Assembly (NCBI GenBank): GCA_029817715.1
Contig: JARUPY010000434.1
Location: forward strand, 1,736,001 to 1,800,000
Length of the DNA: 64,000 nt
Direction of reading: 5' to 3'
From: Melastoma dodecandrum
Lineage: Eukaryota; Streptophyta; Magnoliopsida; Myrtales; Melastomataceae
The position numbers were made by a program, and so were the translations under genes. Positions within the stretch are counted from its first letter, which is position 1. Every line of letters begins with the position of its first letter. Positions 12,193 through 23,621 of the stretch are shown here, piece by piece. The notes beneath the pieces are model-generated. The model was not told where the DNA came from and did no database searches. It saw nothing but the letters and a program-made list of their open reading frames with translations.

Positions 12193-12551
12193 TGAGCAAT
12201 CAACTGCTGAGCGTGAGCATCATTCTGCCGGACACGAGAAGACGTCCACTGTGTGAGGAGCTGACCGTTGCCAGGAGTGATCATCTATTGTACAGGATTC
12301 GAGAAACATACGCCTAGTGCAAGGGCTCTTTGCACCCATTATTTTCAAATAGTGGAATCACCTCTATGGTGGAAAGTGGATGTAGGTCGATTAAGGCCGA
12401 ACCACTATAAACTACTGTTTCCCTTACGATTGCACAACACTCGTACGAGAATCCAACGATTAAGTCGTAACGGTTACAGCAAAGCAGTTCTCATTCTGAT
12501 AAACGTTCTGCTGTGATACAGTACGCTTCCGCTGACACTGAGAAAGGGCAT
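12193..12551 (+). repeat. Inverted partial copy of the copia LTR
   Basis: This stretch is the reverse complement of 3974-4348 with scattered mismatches and small indels. Shared landmarks include GAGCAATCAACTGCTGAGCG and CTTCCGCTGACACTGAGAAA. Two LTRs of one element should be direct repeats, so this is not the normal 5' LTR. Confidence 0.8.
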
Positions 12552-12882
12552 AGACAATTGCGCGTGGTCCCCAGGATTAAAGTCAGACTTGTGTGTGTAC
12601 TAAGTGTGTCTGTCGTTTGTGAGTGAGAATCTTGTGAGAGTGAGTGAATGGTCATTTCTGGGTACTGGGTACCATGTGACTGACAACTAGAAGGCGAATA
12701 GTATACATGCATGTGAGTGTGTCAGGCTTTAATAAAAGTGAATTATTGAACTCCGATCTTGGTATTATTAAGAGGGTCATGGATTCATCAGTTTGAACCA
12801 CACCAACCTTGAATACTAAATCATCTAGCTGAAATTCTCCTACTTCCAAATTCTCTACTCCAACTTCTCCTTGAATTTCCAG
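12552..12882 (+). other. Probable gypsy LTR end and leader
   Basis: This lies between the copia rearrangement and the gypsy gag start. It contains GT-rich sequence and no clear reading frame. I could not identify the LTR end or a definite primer-binding site; a weak candidate is the TTGGTATTATTAAG stretch near 12762. Confidence 0.35.
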
Positions 12883-15800
12883 ATGGTTGACGACGCTGGA
12901 AGCAATGCTGCTGGGAGTTCTACTGCACCTGGAGCGGCACCGACTAACCGCCGTTGGTTGAGGATCATCAAGGAGGTGGGGAAAATGAACCCTCCTACGT
13001 TTGAGGGTAACGAAGGGCCTGAAAAAGCCTAGTCTTTCCTTCAAAACTGGGACAGGATCTTCAAGTATCTGGAGTATACTGATGCCGAAAAACTAGCGGT
13101 GGTCGAGTATTACCTGCGAGAGGGTGTCGACCTGTGGTGGACTTCTTCCATGGTGGCCGTCCGTGCACACTACTAGAGCACGGTGTGGGAACAGTTCCGC
13201 TAGGCCTTCCTGGACAAGTACTTTCCAGCCAGCATAAGATTGGACAAGATAAGAGAGTTTGAGATGCTGGAACAGGGAGACATGGCAGTGGACGAGCACG
13301 AGCGTGTGAACCTGCGAGGTATGCACCGGGTCAGGTGGCGATGCGGGAACAGAGGGCACACAGGTACATGATGGGCCTGAATACGAGAATTCGGGCAAAG
13401 CTGGTGCCGCTAATGTTGCAGACCTAGCTGTACCACTGAGCTCGGATTATAGAGAAATCGCTGAGGGAGGTTGATGGACAGAAAGCCCGCAAAGGGAAGG
13501 AGGAAGCTGGACCGTCGAGGAGGTATGGAGGATTCTTTCGTGGCATTAGCCGTTTCTTCGGCCGAGGAAAAAGGCCCAGCACTAGCGGCGTCTCGAAGCC
13601 TAGTAGCTAAAGTCGAGGCGCGCGGCCCTCCCATTCACCTACTTGCTCGCACTGTGGGCAAGCCCATGGAGGTTTGGCCTGCCCAGCGGCCAAGATCCAA
13701 TGCTATCGGTGTGGCCAGCCTGGCCATATTCAGATTTATTATCCACAGGGGACAAGCAGTGAGATGGGCAGCGTTGGTTCTCCCAATGGGAGAGGGCGCT
13801 TTACGCCGGGCAGGAGCATGTCGAGGGGCTCTATCAACCAGCCGTCGAGTTATGGCGAGATGAATACCATTGGCAGGAACGCGGAGGCCCCTCCAATAAC
13901 GCTATGACAGGTATGATCCTTATTAACAGATTGGATGCCAAGGCACTATATGATATAGGTGCTACTCATGCATTCATATCTCAGAAGTTCGTGGATAAAC
14001 ACGGCTTCCTTATAGATCTGGGAGGTAGCCCTCTGAAAGTATGGCTACCCAATGGGGAACATATGGATATGAGTTTTATATGCAGGGACTGTCAGATAAT
14101 AGTGAATTGGCTGCAATCATCGATTGATCTCATTGTTTTTCAGATAAAGGGATTTGACGTCATACTGGGCATGGACTGGCTGACAAAGTGCCACGCATTG
14201 GTGGATTGCGTCCGGTGAGATATTATATTCGGAGTACCAGGATAGCCAGCCCATCAGTATGCCGCTATGTGTGATCCGAGTGTGAGTGTGCCATTGATTG
14301 CAGCTGTAGAAGCGCAGAGGATTTTGCGCGATGGTGGTGAAGCCTTTCTGGCTGTAGTGCTCAACTTAAAGGAAGAGCTTCCTAGCCTGCGGGACATTCC
14401 GGTCATGTAGGAGTTTGAGGATGTATTACCTGAAGAGCTCCCTAGGTTACCACCGTCCAGAGAGGTGAACTTTGTAATATATGTTTACTAGGAACCGAAC
14501 CCATATCTAAAGCGCCGTATCGTATGAGTTTTTCTGAGTTGAAAGAACTAAAAGTCCAGCTTCAGGATCTGCTGGATGAATGATTCATACGCCCGAGTAC
14601 CTAAGACTAACATTAGATGTATTGCGAGAAAATCAGCTTTACGCTAAGTTAAGCAAGTGTGAATTTTGGATGAGCAGCGTAAGCTTCTTGGGCCATGTAG
14701 TATCCGCATAAGGTATTGCAGTGGACCCAGCCAAGGTGGAAGCTGTTCTGAATTGGCCCAGGCCCACTACTGTTACTGATATGCGGAGCTTCTTAGGCTT
14801 AGCTGGGTTATTACAGGCGCTTCATTGAGGGATTTTCCCGAATTGCAAGGCCTTTAACTCAGCTGCTGAAAAAGGAAACCGCATTCGAGTGGACCTAGGA
14901 TTGTGAGAGGAGCTTCCTCGAACTAAAGAACAGGTTAACTTCCACACCAGTGTTGGTATTGCCTAGTGGCAGTGGAGGATTCGCAGTCTAATACAATGCT
15001 TCTTACTTCGGATTGGGGGTTGTGCTGATGCAGCACGGCAGGGTAGTAGCTTATGCTTCCAGACAGTTAAAGGTTCATGAGCAGAACTACCCTATCCACG
15101 ACATGGAGTTGGCTGCAGTAGTTTTCGCTTTGAAAATATAGCGCCATTATCTTTATGGCGAGACTTTCGAGATAATCACGGACCACAAGAGCCTGAAATA
15201 CTTGTTCTCTCAGGATAAGCTGAATATGAGGCAAAGGCAGTGGATGGAATTAATCAAGGATTACGACTGCACGATCTCTTATCATCCGGGCAGAGCCAAC
15301 ATAGTCACTGACGCCTTGAGCTGAAAGACTGCCTCCTTGGCCAGCATTGAGGTAGATGAATGGCGACTATGTGAACAGGTAAATGAGATCGGTGTTAGAG
15401 TCGGATTCAGTGGCAGTGGGCCTCTACTAACTACCATGATCATTGGGTCGGAGTTGATGGATTTGATTCGTGCGGCCCAACTTCAAGATCCATACCTGAC
15501 AGACGAGCGATCCAGGTTACAGGATCAGACAGATACTGAGTTCAGTGTATCTGATGATGATCTACTGCGATACCAGGGACGCATACCCGCTCAAGATGAT
15601 ATACGAAATCTGATCATGGATGAGGCTCAGTTGAGCGCGTATAGTATCCACCCCAGGGTCACCAAGATGTACTAGAATCTACGGAAATAGTATTGGTAGC
15701 CAGGTATGAAAAGAGACGTGGCTCAGTATGTGAGCCGCTGCTTGACCTGTCAGAGGGTCAAGATTGAGCATCGCAGGCCGGGTGGAGAACTTCAGCCATT

Positions 15801-16593
15801 GCCAATTCCCTAATGGAAATGGGATGAGATCGCCATGGATTTTGTGACTAACCTGCCCAGGACAGTGTAGGGTTATGATTCAGTGTAGGTGATAGTGGAC
15901 AGATTGACTAAATCTGCCCACTTCATTCTAATTAGTGTGACTTACTCGGTTGCCAAGTTGGCCAAGCTGTACGTGAAGGAGGTCATTCGCCTTCACGGTG
16001 TTCCCAGTGTCATAGTCTCTGACAGGGATGCGAAGTTTACTTCTCGGTTTTGGAGCACTATACAGCGGTCACTAGGCACGAGGTTGAACATGAGTATTGC
16101 CTTCCACCCTCAAACGGATGGTCATACCGAGCGTATCATTCAGATACTTGAGGATATGTTGAGAGCCTGTGCCTTAGATTTGGAGGGCTCTTGGGTAGAT
16201 CAGCTACCCTTAGTGGAGTTTTAATACAACAACAGTTACCAACAGAGCATCCAAATGGCTCCTTTTGAGGCTATGTATGGTCGCCCATGCAGAACTCCTC
16301 TATGCTGGAACGAGGGTGGAGAACAGGCAGAGTTAGGACCTGAGATGGTCCGCGAGAATACAGAGACGATCGAGCTTATTCAGGATCGTCTCCACGCCGC
16401 ACAAAGCAGACAAAAGAGTTATGTAGACAGGCGGCGCAGACCTCTCGAGTTCGCGGTAGGAGATTACGTCTTTCTAAAATTATCTCCTACAAAGCTGAAC
16501 CTCCGTTTTGGGCTTAAAGGAAAATTAAGCCCGAGGTATATAGGGCCTTACGAGATCTTGGAGATGATCGGGAATGTGGCCTATTTGACTTGA
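12883..16593 (+). pseudogene. Ty3/gypsy gag-pol (Tekay/Del-like), degenerate
   Basis: Gag starts at the ATG at 12883 and has MNPPTFEGNEGPEKA and YYLREGVDLWW, broken by several stops. A zinc knuckle at 13700 reads CYRCGQPGHIQIYY, its last Cys replaced by Tyr. The protease (13904-14218) has DIGATHAFIS where D-T/S-G-A is expected. The RT is cut: sequence jumps near 14610 from the segment before the active site straight to [16 protein letters not shown], so the catalytic D-D motif is gone. RNase H and the integrase follow: zinc part near 15640-15780, then IVDRLTKSAHFI, VSDRDAKFTSRFW, HPQTDGHTERI. The C-terminal part ends at AYLT beside the 3' LTR, with no chromodomain left. The element cannot be autonomous. 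Confidence 0.85.
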
Positions 16594-17640
16594 GTATTGA
16601 CCGGAATATAGCATTTGACCGAGTCAAACTCTGACGTGGCATGGGAGTTTAATACTTTCGTCGCTAGTAAACGTTAATATCGAATATTATCGGAATTTTA
16701 AATTCGATTCCGTGTAATTATGTCACGCGGGAAAGGGGACGACTCGACCTAAACGGAATCGAATTTGGGTAGCGATAATATTCGTTGAACGTTACGGATT
16801 TTGACCGAGAAAAGTTTAGTTAGTATCATAGTAAATGAACGAAACTATGGGATTAATAGATTCAAGGACGAATTAGAATTATCAAACAAGGACCTTATCC
16901 GACGAAGGATAGGGTCGAATAGGACAATTCGGAGAACTATCTCCCCTGTCATACAAGTGCTATCGTCAATCTGCAAACAGATAAAATAAAAGTAAGAAAG
17001 CTCCTTCCTGAACCACATGATTTCAGGAGGAAGGGAGGCGATAAAGGGGAGGGAGAAACGGGTTCGACCGTGTAGTTTCCCTTCCCCTGCGGCTGCTATC
17101 TTCACGACGTCTCCTCGCCACTAAAGGGGGACAGTCGGATTTCTTCGCTAGGGAGCTGTCTGCCGGGAAATCGCAAGGAGGACGCGAGTGACAGGGTACG
17201 TCCTCACCCCCCTCCCCTCGTATCTTCTGTGCGATGTTTTGTTGAACTGTGAACGTATGAGTCGAAAATGGGTAGCGCGATGGGGAGGTAGGTGAGTCGG
17301 GGAGAAAGTCGTGGTGGTCGTCCCTAGCTGTGTGCCGTGCCCTGACTGTGAGTTTTAGCCAGAAATCCTTTAATTCGGCGAGTCCAGCTTATGTTGGCTC
17401 GAAAATATTGTCGGCCGGCTTCCAGCATAACGCCGTGACCGGAGTCTTCATTCGTCTTTCCTGGACGACCCCAACGTCAGTAACCAAAATGGAGTGAGTT
17501 GGACTCGCCGTCTGTCCGTCTGGGAAGAGTTCAGGGGAGTGATACTGGTGAATGGGATAAGCAACGAACTGCTTGGAAACTGTATGATCCGTCGCCTGTC
17601 ATTTTTGGAGCATTTGCTACCTTTTGAGTGTAAGAGTTAG
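16592..17640 (+). repeat. 3' LTR of the Ty3/gypsy element
   Basis: From 16592 to 17036 this directly repeats 3463-3919. Its first 30-odd bases, including the TGTAACGACCC edge, are missing, and integrase sequence joins it directly at a shared ATTTGA-type microhomology. The rest (17037 to about 17640) has no partner left in the window because the copia element interrupts the other LTR, so the right boundary is an estimate. Confidence 0.65.
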
Positions 17641-18046
17641 TTATTTGGAATTCCTGAATTTACTATGATTTTTCGACTTAAGTTATTTTTCTAAAATTAA
17701 GTCGGTGATTCTCTAATAGCTTACTAGAGTAAGCAACATCGACCATTTCAACGAGGTTTGAGCTCTTGCAGAATGTGATGTATCTTTCAGAGGATGACTT
17801 GTCGATGGACGTCTCTTCCCTCGTCATCTTCCCACTGGTGAATTTTGGACAGTTGAATCATGTTCATCTTTCCACCGGCGAGTTTTTGAGAGGATAGTTC
17901 CAATTTACCCTTGGAAAACAAAAAATTTTGTCCTTTATAGGTTGAGTTTCTAAAATTCCCATTTTACCGCCCCTCCAAAATTACCTTTTAAAAAAAAATC
18001 ATAGTTTAGCCCAAAAATTTTGAAAAATTTTGCAATTAGGTCCTTA
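17641..18046. other. Spacer between gypsy LTR and pararetrovirus
   Basis: AT-rich sequence with no recognised gene. It contains the left edge of the pararetrovirus copy, which I could not place exactly; the last 60 or so bases before the coat-protein ATG are probably viral. Confidence 0.4.
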
Positions 18047-19666
18047 ATGGCTGGAGAAGGAAAATCTTCGGAAAATCCTTCTAGAACTCCGTCAAGAGTG
18101 GAGTTCGTTCCAGAGTCTAGAATGTCTCCTTTTGGAATCAGCAAGAGTATAAATGACATTTTAACTCAACTGACTATTCAGGGGAGCAATGAAAGTCTAG
18201 AAAGCCGAAACCAAATGGCAAAGGAAGTAGGCTCCATTGTAAATACAATGTTAGACGCTCTGGAAAGAGAAAGAAGTTTAAAAAGGCCTGAAGCTGAGGC
18301 GACTTCTGGACTGGAGAGTACTACAGGAAAACCAGTCGAAAGGTTGAATCTGGGAGGAAGAAATTCCAAACAGAATCAGGGCAAGAGTGTGGATGAGATG
18401 TATAAGGAGTCAGTAGCTCCTTACATTTTGGACTCACAAAAGCGAAGTGCGAACTTGAACTCCCAAAGTGGAGAGTTGGCGAACGTCTTAAGGAAAGCCT
18501 TAGGTCTGGCAGAAGATAACCCGGTTCATTTAGACAATCAAACGTTTAATGAACTGGTAACTGCGAAGAGGGAAATTTACAGGCCCGACTATCCTCACAG
18601 AACTAAACAAGAGTTTGTTCCAAGGGATAATGTATTAAAGCCTATAATTACCCCTGGTGCTTTTCTGGTCATAGATTGTGAAAAGCACGTATCCGAGAAG
18701 ATAGATGAGTGGTTATCACTGATTCGAATGACTGCGTCTGCAGGGATATTATTCCCTGGATCAGTTTATGAATTATGTGTAGCAGCCCTCATGGGAACGA
18801 CGCAAAAATATTGGAAATCTTTGGTGACTCATACGGACATCAAAGAAAAAATAGATCAGGCGCTGACCGTTGATGGTGTATTAGCAATCATAGCTGATGC
18901 ATTAAAACGGGAGTTCTGTGGTTTTTCGTTATCCACCGAAACTGTGGAAAAAGAGCATTCGTTGACTACTCTTGTAAAACTACAGATTTGTGACATGTGC
19001 TGGTTTGATAGCTACGTGTGTGAATTTCAGAAATATTATTACAATCTGGACGTAGTTTCTCAACAGTTCATATTGGGAACCTTTTTTGCAAAACTTCCAG
19101 AACCCTGGCCGGAAGTTGCGCAAAAGGCCTATGAATTACTTCTGAGTGAAGAAAAGATTGTCTCTGGACTCGGAGGAAAAATTCAGGTGGTTAAGTACAT
19201 AATGCGGAAGGCATGTACTGAGCTCCAAGTAAAGGAAGCAGCTAAGAAGCTGCCATACTTGAATAAGAGCTGCTGTTCTCAAATTGAATATGTACCCGGA
19301 AGGTATGGATGCGATACTCGCAATTCTTCTGGGGACTCGTTTACAACGAGAAACTTTCCCCGAAAGAGGAAGTTTGCTGGGTATAACAAAAGAAAAGTTT
19401 GGCCCAAGAAGGACTTCCAGCGTAAGCAAAAAGGAGGTTCTGCTTATAAGCCCAGAAGGTTTGTAAAGAGACGAGATAACCTAAAAGACAAAGATAGGAT
19501 CGATGCCTTTAAGCGTAAGCATGGCAGAGAGCCTAAATGTCCAAAGGGAAAACCGTTGAGCAGCTGCAATTGCTGCTGGTTTTGTGGATCAAAAGACCAC
19601 AAAGCGGATAGTTGTCCAAAGAAAAAACCAGATGAGAGAAAGACTTCGAATGGTGTTTCTGGATGA
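18047..19666 (+). CDS. Pararetrovirus 1 coat protein (zinc-knuckle type)
   Basis: Open for 539 codons from the ATG at 18047, the first Met in frame. The N-terminal 180 residues are polar and probably disordered. A helical middle (about 200-430) carries segments such as WLSLIRMTASAGILFPGS and ILGTFFAKLPEPWPEVAQKA. Next comes a strongly basic stretch rich in Arg and Lys, then one CCHC knuckle, CWFCGSKDHKADSC, about 20 residues from the end. This is the layout of caulimovirid coat proteins: capsid core, basic tail and nucleic-acid-binding knuckle. The end overlaps the next frame by 35 bases. It is the only large viral frame here without a visible break. Assignment as coat protein is by layout and knuckle, not by a search. 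Confidence 0.7.
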   Translation: MAGEGKSSENPSRTPSRVEFVPESRMSPFGISKSINDILTQLTIQGSNESLESRNQMAKEVGSIVNTMLDALERERSLKRPEAEATSGLESTTGKPVERLNLGGRNSKQNQGKSVDEMYKESVAPYILDSQKRSANLNSQSGELANVLRKALGLAEDNPVHLDNQTFNELVTAKREIYRPDYPHRTKQEFVPRDNVLKPIITPGAFLVIDCEKHVSEKIDEWLSLIRMTASAGILFPGSVYELCVAALMGTTQKYWKSLVTHTDIKEKIDQALTVDGVLAIIADALKREFCGFSLSTETVEKEHSLTTLVKLQICDMCWFDSYVCEFQKYYYNLDVVSQQFILGTFFAKLPEPWPEVAQKAYELLLSEEKIVSGLGGKIQVVKYIMRKACTELQVKEAAKKLPYLNKSCCSQIEYVPGRYGCDTRNSSGDSFTTRNFPRKRKFAGYNKRKVWPKKDFQRKQKGGSAYKPRRFVKRRDNLKDKDRIDAFKRKHGREPKCPKGKPLSSCNCCWFCGSKDHKADSCPKKKPDERKTSNGVSG

Positions 19667-22600
19667 CAGGAGTCATGAGGAAGAAGTCCTGGCTTATGAA
19701 CCAATAGATGAGCAGGATATCTCCGATCTAGACTCGGAAGTAGAATCTATCTATGAAGTTGTATCCAATTACGATACAGACTCAGAAGAAGATTCTGATA
19801 TCTGGAAAATGCATATGTTCATGATGAGAGCAGAGCAAAATGGAGATGGTGATGAGATGGTTCCGTTGGAAGCATCGAATCAGGTACTGGAGGAATCCCA
19901 CCAGTACGAAGATCCATCCCAGTCAGTCCTGGAATGGAGGTTGCCCAATATCAACGTGAGAGAAGTCTATAATATATCGAGATTCAATTTTAGATCGATA
20001 ATAGACATCTCACAAACAGAAGCAACGGCTCAAGTTACAAGCACGGGGCTTGAGACCTTGGATATCCCATTACTCAACGTACAACGCATTAGGGAAACCA
20101 TGCAACGTGCATGAGGAGTATATAACTATACACACATTGGGTTGATCCAAATAGGACTTATCCCGCTATTCCATCTTCCAGCGGATAGTCCTGTGGTAGC
20201 AGCTGTGATCGATAAACGATGGAGAGAGTTTAGAGATCAGCTGATATCAGGTATACAGGCCAACCTGGCACACGGCCCTGTATGGTTCCAGGTCCATCCA
20301 AATTTCATGATGGCCCTGAACGATCGCTGTTTGGGAAATTCATTAACCTTAAGGATCAAATCAATGAATATGGATAGAATGAATTCCCAGGCCAAGTTTT
20401 TGGCGTATCACACTAGAGTAATTTACCGATTGGTAAATACCACTAGTCCTGGTGTGAGGAACATCTCAAGACTTACTGAGTTGTTCGAAGAAGGTCATAA
20501 TAACTACCAACAGTTTCATAGGCGAGAGGTAAACCCACTAGAGTTAACCTGGCCAAGAAACTGGGTTATGACTGAACTTGGTAGTAGCTCTAGACCGATT
20601 AGTGCGGCTAATATCCGACAAAGAGGTAACGAGATTACTTTAATGTTGGGAGAACCATCTAGAGATAGTTTTAGAGCTGATAGGGATCTGCCTATGAGGA
20701 CGCCACTCCTGAGAGAGCCGAGGTCACATACGCTCTCTGATGTTTCTTCTAGAGCTAGTGATGTGGGAGAGGACATAATTGTGTCCCGACCAGCAGAAGC
20801 ATCTGCTCCACCACTAATAGAAGAAATGTCTCGAAGGTCTGTTGATTCGAGAGCCCCGTCGCAACATACGGGTAGGATCGTAGGGTATAGACAGGTATCA
20901 TTACCAGTTTATGAAGACCCTGTAGACCAAACGAGAGAGGAGTCTATACGGATGTTAAGGGTTACCAGTATGAAAAACTCTTTATCTAAGATTCCTGAAG
21001 TTTGTAAGGTTATTGAGCAGATAGCCGAGCAAAGGTCTATACCAATAGACGAAATCTGGAGGATGATAGAACCATCCCAGGAAATACCTAAGAATATTGG
21101 GTTTAGTGTCAGGAAAGAAGACTTGAGCACATATGTGGCTCTAACCTTCACGTTTCCTGGATACTATGAGTATTCTCTGGATACCTCGATAGACACTGGG
21201 TGTAGCATAACTTGTGCTCGACTCAATGCTCTACCAGATGAGTGGTGGAAACCACTGCAGAAACCCATCCATATGGTAAATGTAGATGGAATGGCGACAA
21301 TAGTCAGCCACCAGGCCAATAATGTGCCTGTCTTTATTGGTGGACAACAGTTCATCATAAAAGAAATTCTGGCCCATCATTTATTAGAGGTAGACATCAT
21401 AATTGGTAATGCCTTTCTGAAAGGACAAAAGAAAAACCTACCTTTTGTGCAGGATGTCCATAAACCTACCTTTTGTGCAGGATGTCCATCATGTGTCCAT
21501 AGGTGGTGTGAAAATCAGTGTTCTTAACGAACCTAAATTAAGATTAAAGTTTGGGTTCTATCCGGTAAAACGGACAGAGTACTGTGGTACTTCACCATGT
21601 GAAAAAGCTTTCAGAGTGCAAGCTCAACGTGGTGATATACGGTTGGATGAGAATTCATGGGAACAAACCCTGTTTTCTCCAACGAATACCAGGAGTTCTA
21701 ACTGGTATGACGACTTCTTTACAAAACAAGAAGTGTGTATGGCTGTTAAGTCAACAGGAACAAAATGGGATAAGTTCCTAGTAAAACTGGCCGATAATTT
21801 TAGTGAAGATCCACTAGAGTTATGGACTCGAAATGGCATAAAGGCTAGATTAGAGTTGAAAGATCCCGGAACCATTATAAGAACAAAAAACATAACGTAT
21901 ACGGCTGAAATGGTTGAGGAATTTGACAAACAGATTCCTGAGTTGCTTGGAAAAGGCTTGATTAGGGATAGTTATAGTCCACATTCTAGTCCTGCCTTTA
22001 TGGTAATTAATCATGCCGAGCAAGTGCGAGGTAAAGCACGAATGGTTATAGATTATCGTCAGCTTAACAAAGCTACAAAGGACGATGGCTATAAGATTCC
22101 CACTGCGGGAGATTTAATTGATAAGGTAAGTCTGAGCCAACCAAAGTTCTTCTCTAAGTTTGACTTGAAAAGTGGATACTGGCAAGTCAAGATGGAAGAA
22201 GAGTCGGTTCCTCTAACTGCCTTCAATGCTCCACAAGGAATGTTTGAATGGCTGGTGATGGCGTTCGGCCTGAAAAATGCTCCAGGCGTGTTTCAGCGCA
22301 AAATAGATAATGCTTTCAAGCAAGTCCGAAAATTTTGTGCGGTCTATATTAACGATGTGTTAGTCTACAGTCAGACTGAGGACGACCACATGAGACACCT
22401 TGATAAGATGACTGATGTCTTCCGACAGGAAGGCATGATTCTCTCGGAGAAAAAGATAGAATGGTTTAGGGAATCAGTTAATTTTCTAGGCATAGAGATT
22501 GAGCAGGGAAAAATTAAACTGCAAAGTCATATTGCTGAGAAAATAGATGATTTTCCTGACAAACTTGAGGATAGAAAGCAAATCCAAAGATTTTGTGGAT

Positions 22601-23257
22601 GTGCAAACTATGCAAGAAAGTTTGTGAAAGATCTTTCCCTAGATCTAAGTAGGATTTCGAAGAAAACCTCTTCTACAAATCCTTGGATATGGGAAGATGA
22701 AGATACTCAATCCATTAGAAGGATTAAAGCAAAGGTGAAAAATTTGCCACAACTCGCTTTGCCTTCTGAAAAGGATGTGTTAGTCTTGGAAGTTGATGCT
22801 TCTGAAGAATTTTGGGGAGCAGTCCTCAAAATTAAAGGACGAAAACCAGAACCGGTGTGTAAATACTGGTCGGGAAGCTTCAAGGGGTGCAAGCTACGGA
22901 AACCCGATACATGAAAAAGAAATATTGGCCTTAAAATACGGAATAAAGGCTTTTTACATCTTTTTGGCACCGAAAGAATTTTTAGTGCGCTCTGACTCGA
23001 CCTATGTAAAAAGGTTTATGAGTCTGAACCTTAAGGAAGCTAGGCAAACTAGACTCTTAAGGTTGCAGGAATGGTTTAGCTATTATAAATACGAGGTCGA
23101 ATACATTCAGTTCGACTACAACATAATAGCTGACTCTCCCTCTAGAGAACTTGCAAACACCTCTCTTTCTAAAAACTCTGCAGATGGATCCTGCTGTAAA
23201 GAGAAAGATATGCTGGGGATGCAAGAAGGAAGGACACTCCCGAAAGGTATGTCCTAA
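19632..23257 (+). pseudogene. Pararetrovirus 1 movement protein-protease-RT-RNase H frame
   Basis: The chosen start is the ATG at 19632. An acidic linker precedes a 30K-type movement protein domain (about 19930-20520: IGLIPLFHLPADSPVVAAV, then LGNSLTLRIKSMNM). A long Arg/Ser-rich spacer leads to the aspartic protease (SIDTGCSITCARL; DTG intact, about 21190) and IIIGNAFL. The RT has ARMVIDYRQLNK, FDLKSGYWQVKM, AFGLKNAPGVFQR and the core YINDVLVY, where Asn replaces the first Asp. RNase H follows (LEVDASEEFWGAV; then NPIHEKEILALKYGIKAF). Breaks: TGA at 20112-20114 inside the movement domain, a 28-bp tandem duplication at 21434-21489 that shifts frame, and a one-base shift near 22887 in a G run. 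A pseudogene copy. Confidence 0.8.
21434..21489 (+). repeat. 28-bp tandem duplication that shifts the viral frame
   Basis: Two identical 28-base units (21434-21461 and 21462-21489) stand head to tail between the protease and RT regions. Because 28 is not a multiple of three, the downstream frame changes by one, which matches the change of open frame seen there. Confidence 0.95.
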
Positions 23258-23621
23258 CAAGGGAGATAGTGAGCATAGTGATGCTGGTTCCGTTTCAGGA
23301 ACAAAGGCAGCAGCTCTCTGCTGACAGTGTAAGCAACTAGGACATCGTTCTTACGAATGTCCCAAGAAGCTGAAAACTGCGGATTCCCAGAAGGGGAAGG
23401 CTGAACTTAAGGAGAAAGCAAAAGCTGACTCCAAAAGTAAGGCGAAACAAAATCTCCAGAAGGAGATGGCTAATCCCAAAGAAACTGATGCCAGATCTGA
23501 GGGAAAAGCGAAGGTTGTTTCTCAGAAGAGAACGACTGAACCCAAAAGAAAGGCAAAAGCCAATTCTAAGGGGAAAGCGAAAAGTTCCCAGGAAGGGAAG
23601 ACGGATCTGAAGGAGACGTGA
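23184..23621 (+). pseudogene. Pararetrovirus 1 double zinc-knuckle, Lys-rich ORF
   Basis: From the ATG at 23184, overlapping the end of the RNase H frame. The start encodes one CCHC knuckle, CWGCKKEGHSRKVC, and a second follows after about 30 residues (C-x2-C-KQLGHRSYEC). A TGA at 23322-23324 falls between the first two cysteines of the second knuckle. The rest is about 85 residues made almost wholly of Lys, Ala, Ser, Glu and Gln in imperfect repeats (KAKADSKSKAKQ and similar). It looks like a basic nucleic-acid-binding protein. I know of no standard caulimovirid gene like this after RNase H. It ends inside a hairpin at 23600-23740. Confidence 0.6.

Larger units (their letters stand above)
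3920..12551 (-). mobile_element. Sirevirus-like Ty1/copia element, rearranged at its 5' side
   Basis: On the minus strand the order is: gag C-terminal part and pol (12185-8400), an envelope-like ORF (8178-6479), two polypurine tracts (near 6210-6240) and a 2.29-kb 3' LTR (6205-3920). This is the Sirevirus arrangement. At the 5' side the LTR, primer site and gag N-terminus are missing. In their place, 12193-12551 is an inverted copy of part of the LTR (3974-4348). No matching target duplication is visible, as expected after such a rearrangement. The element splits the gypsy LTR that begins at 3428. Confidence 0.75.

Noticed and set aside
3955..12551. The inverted repeats as terminal repeats of one large DNA transposon
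   Set aside because: The arms are internal parts of a copia LTR, have no transposon tips or matching target duplication, and enclose copia pol; a retroelement rearrangement explains them better.
13471..13863. Open frame of 130 codons inside the gypsy gag region
   Set aside because: It lies in a different frame from the gag knuckle at 13700 and has no domain; it is a shadow of the gag linker.
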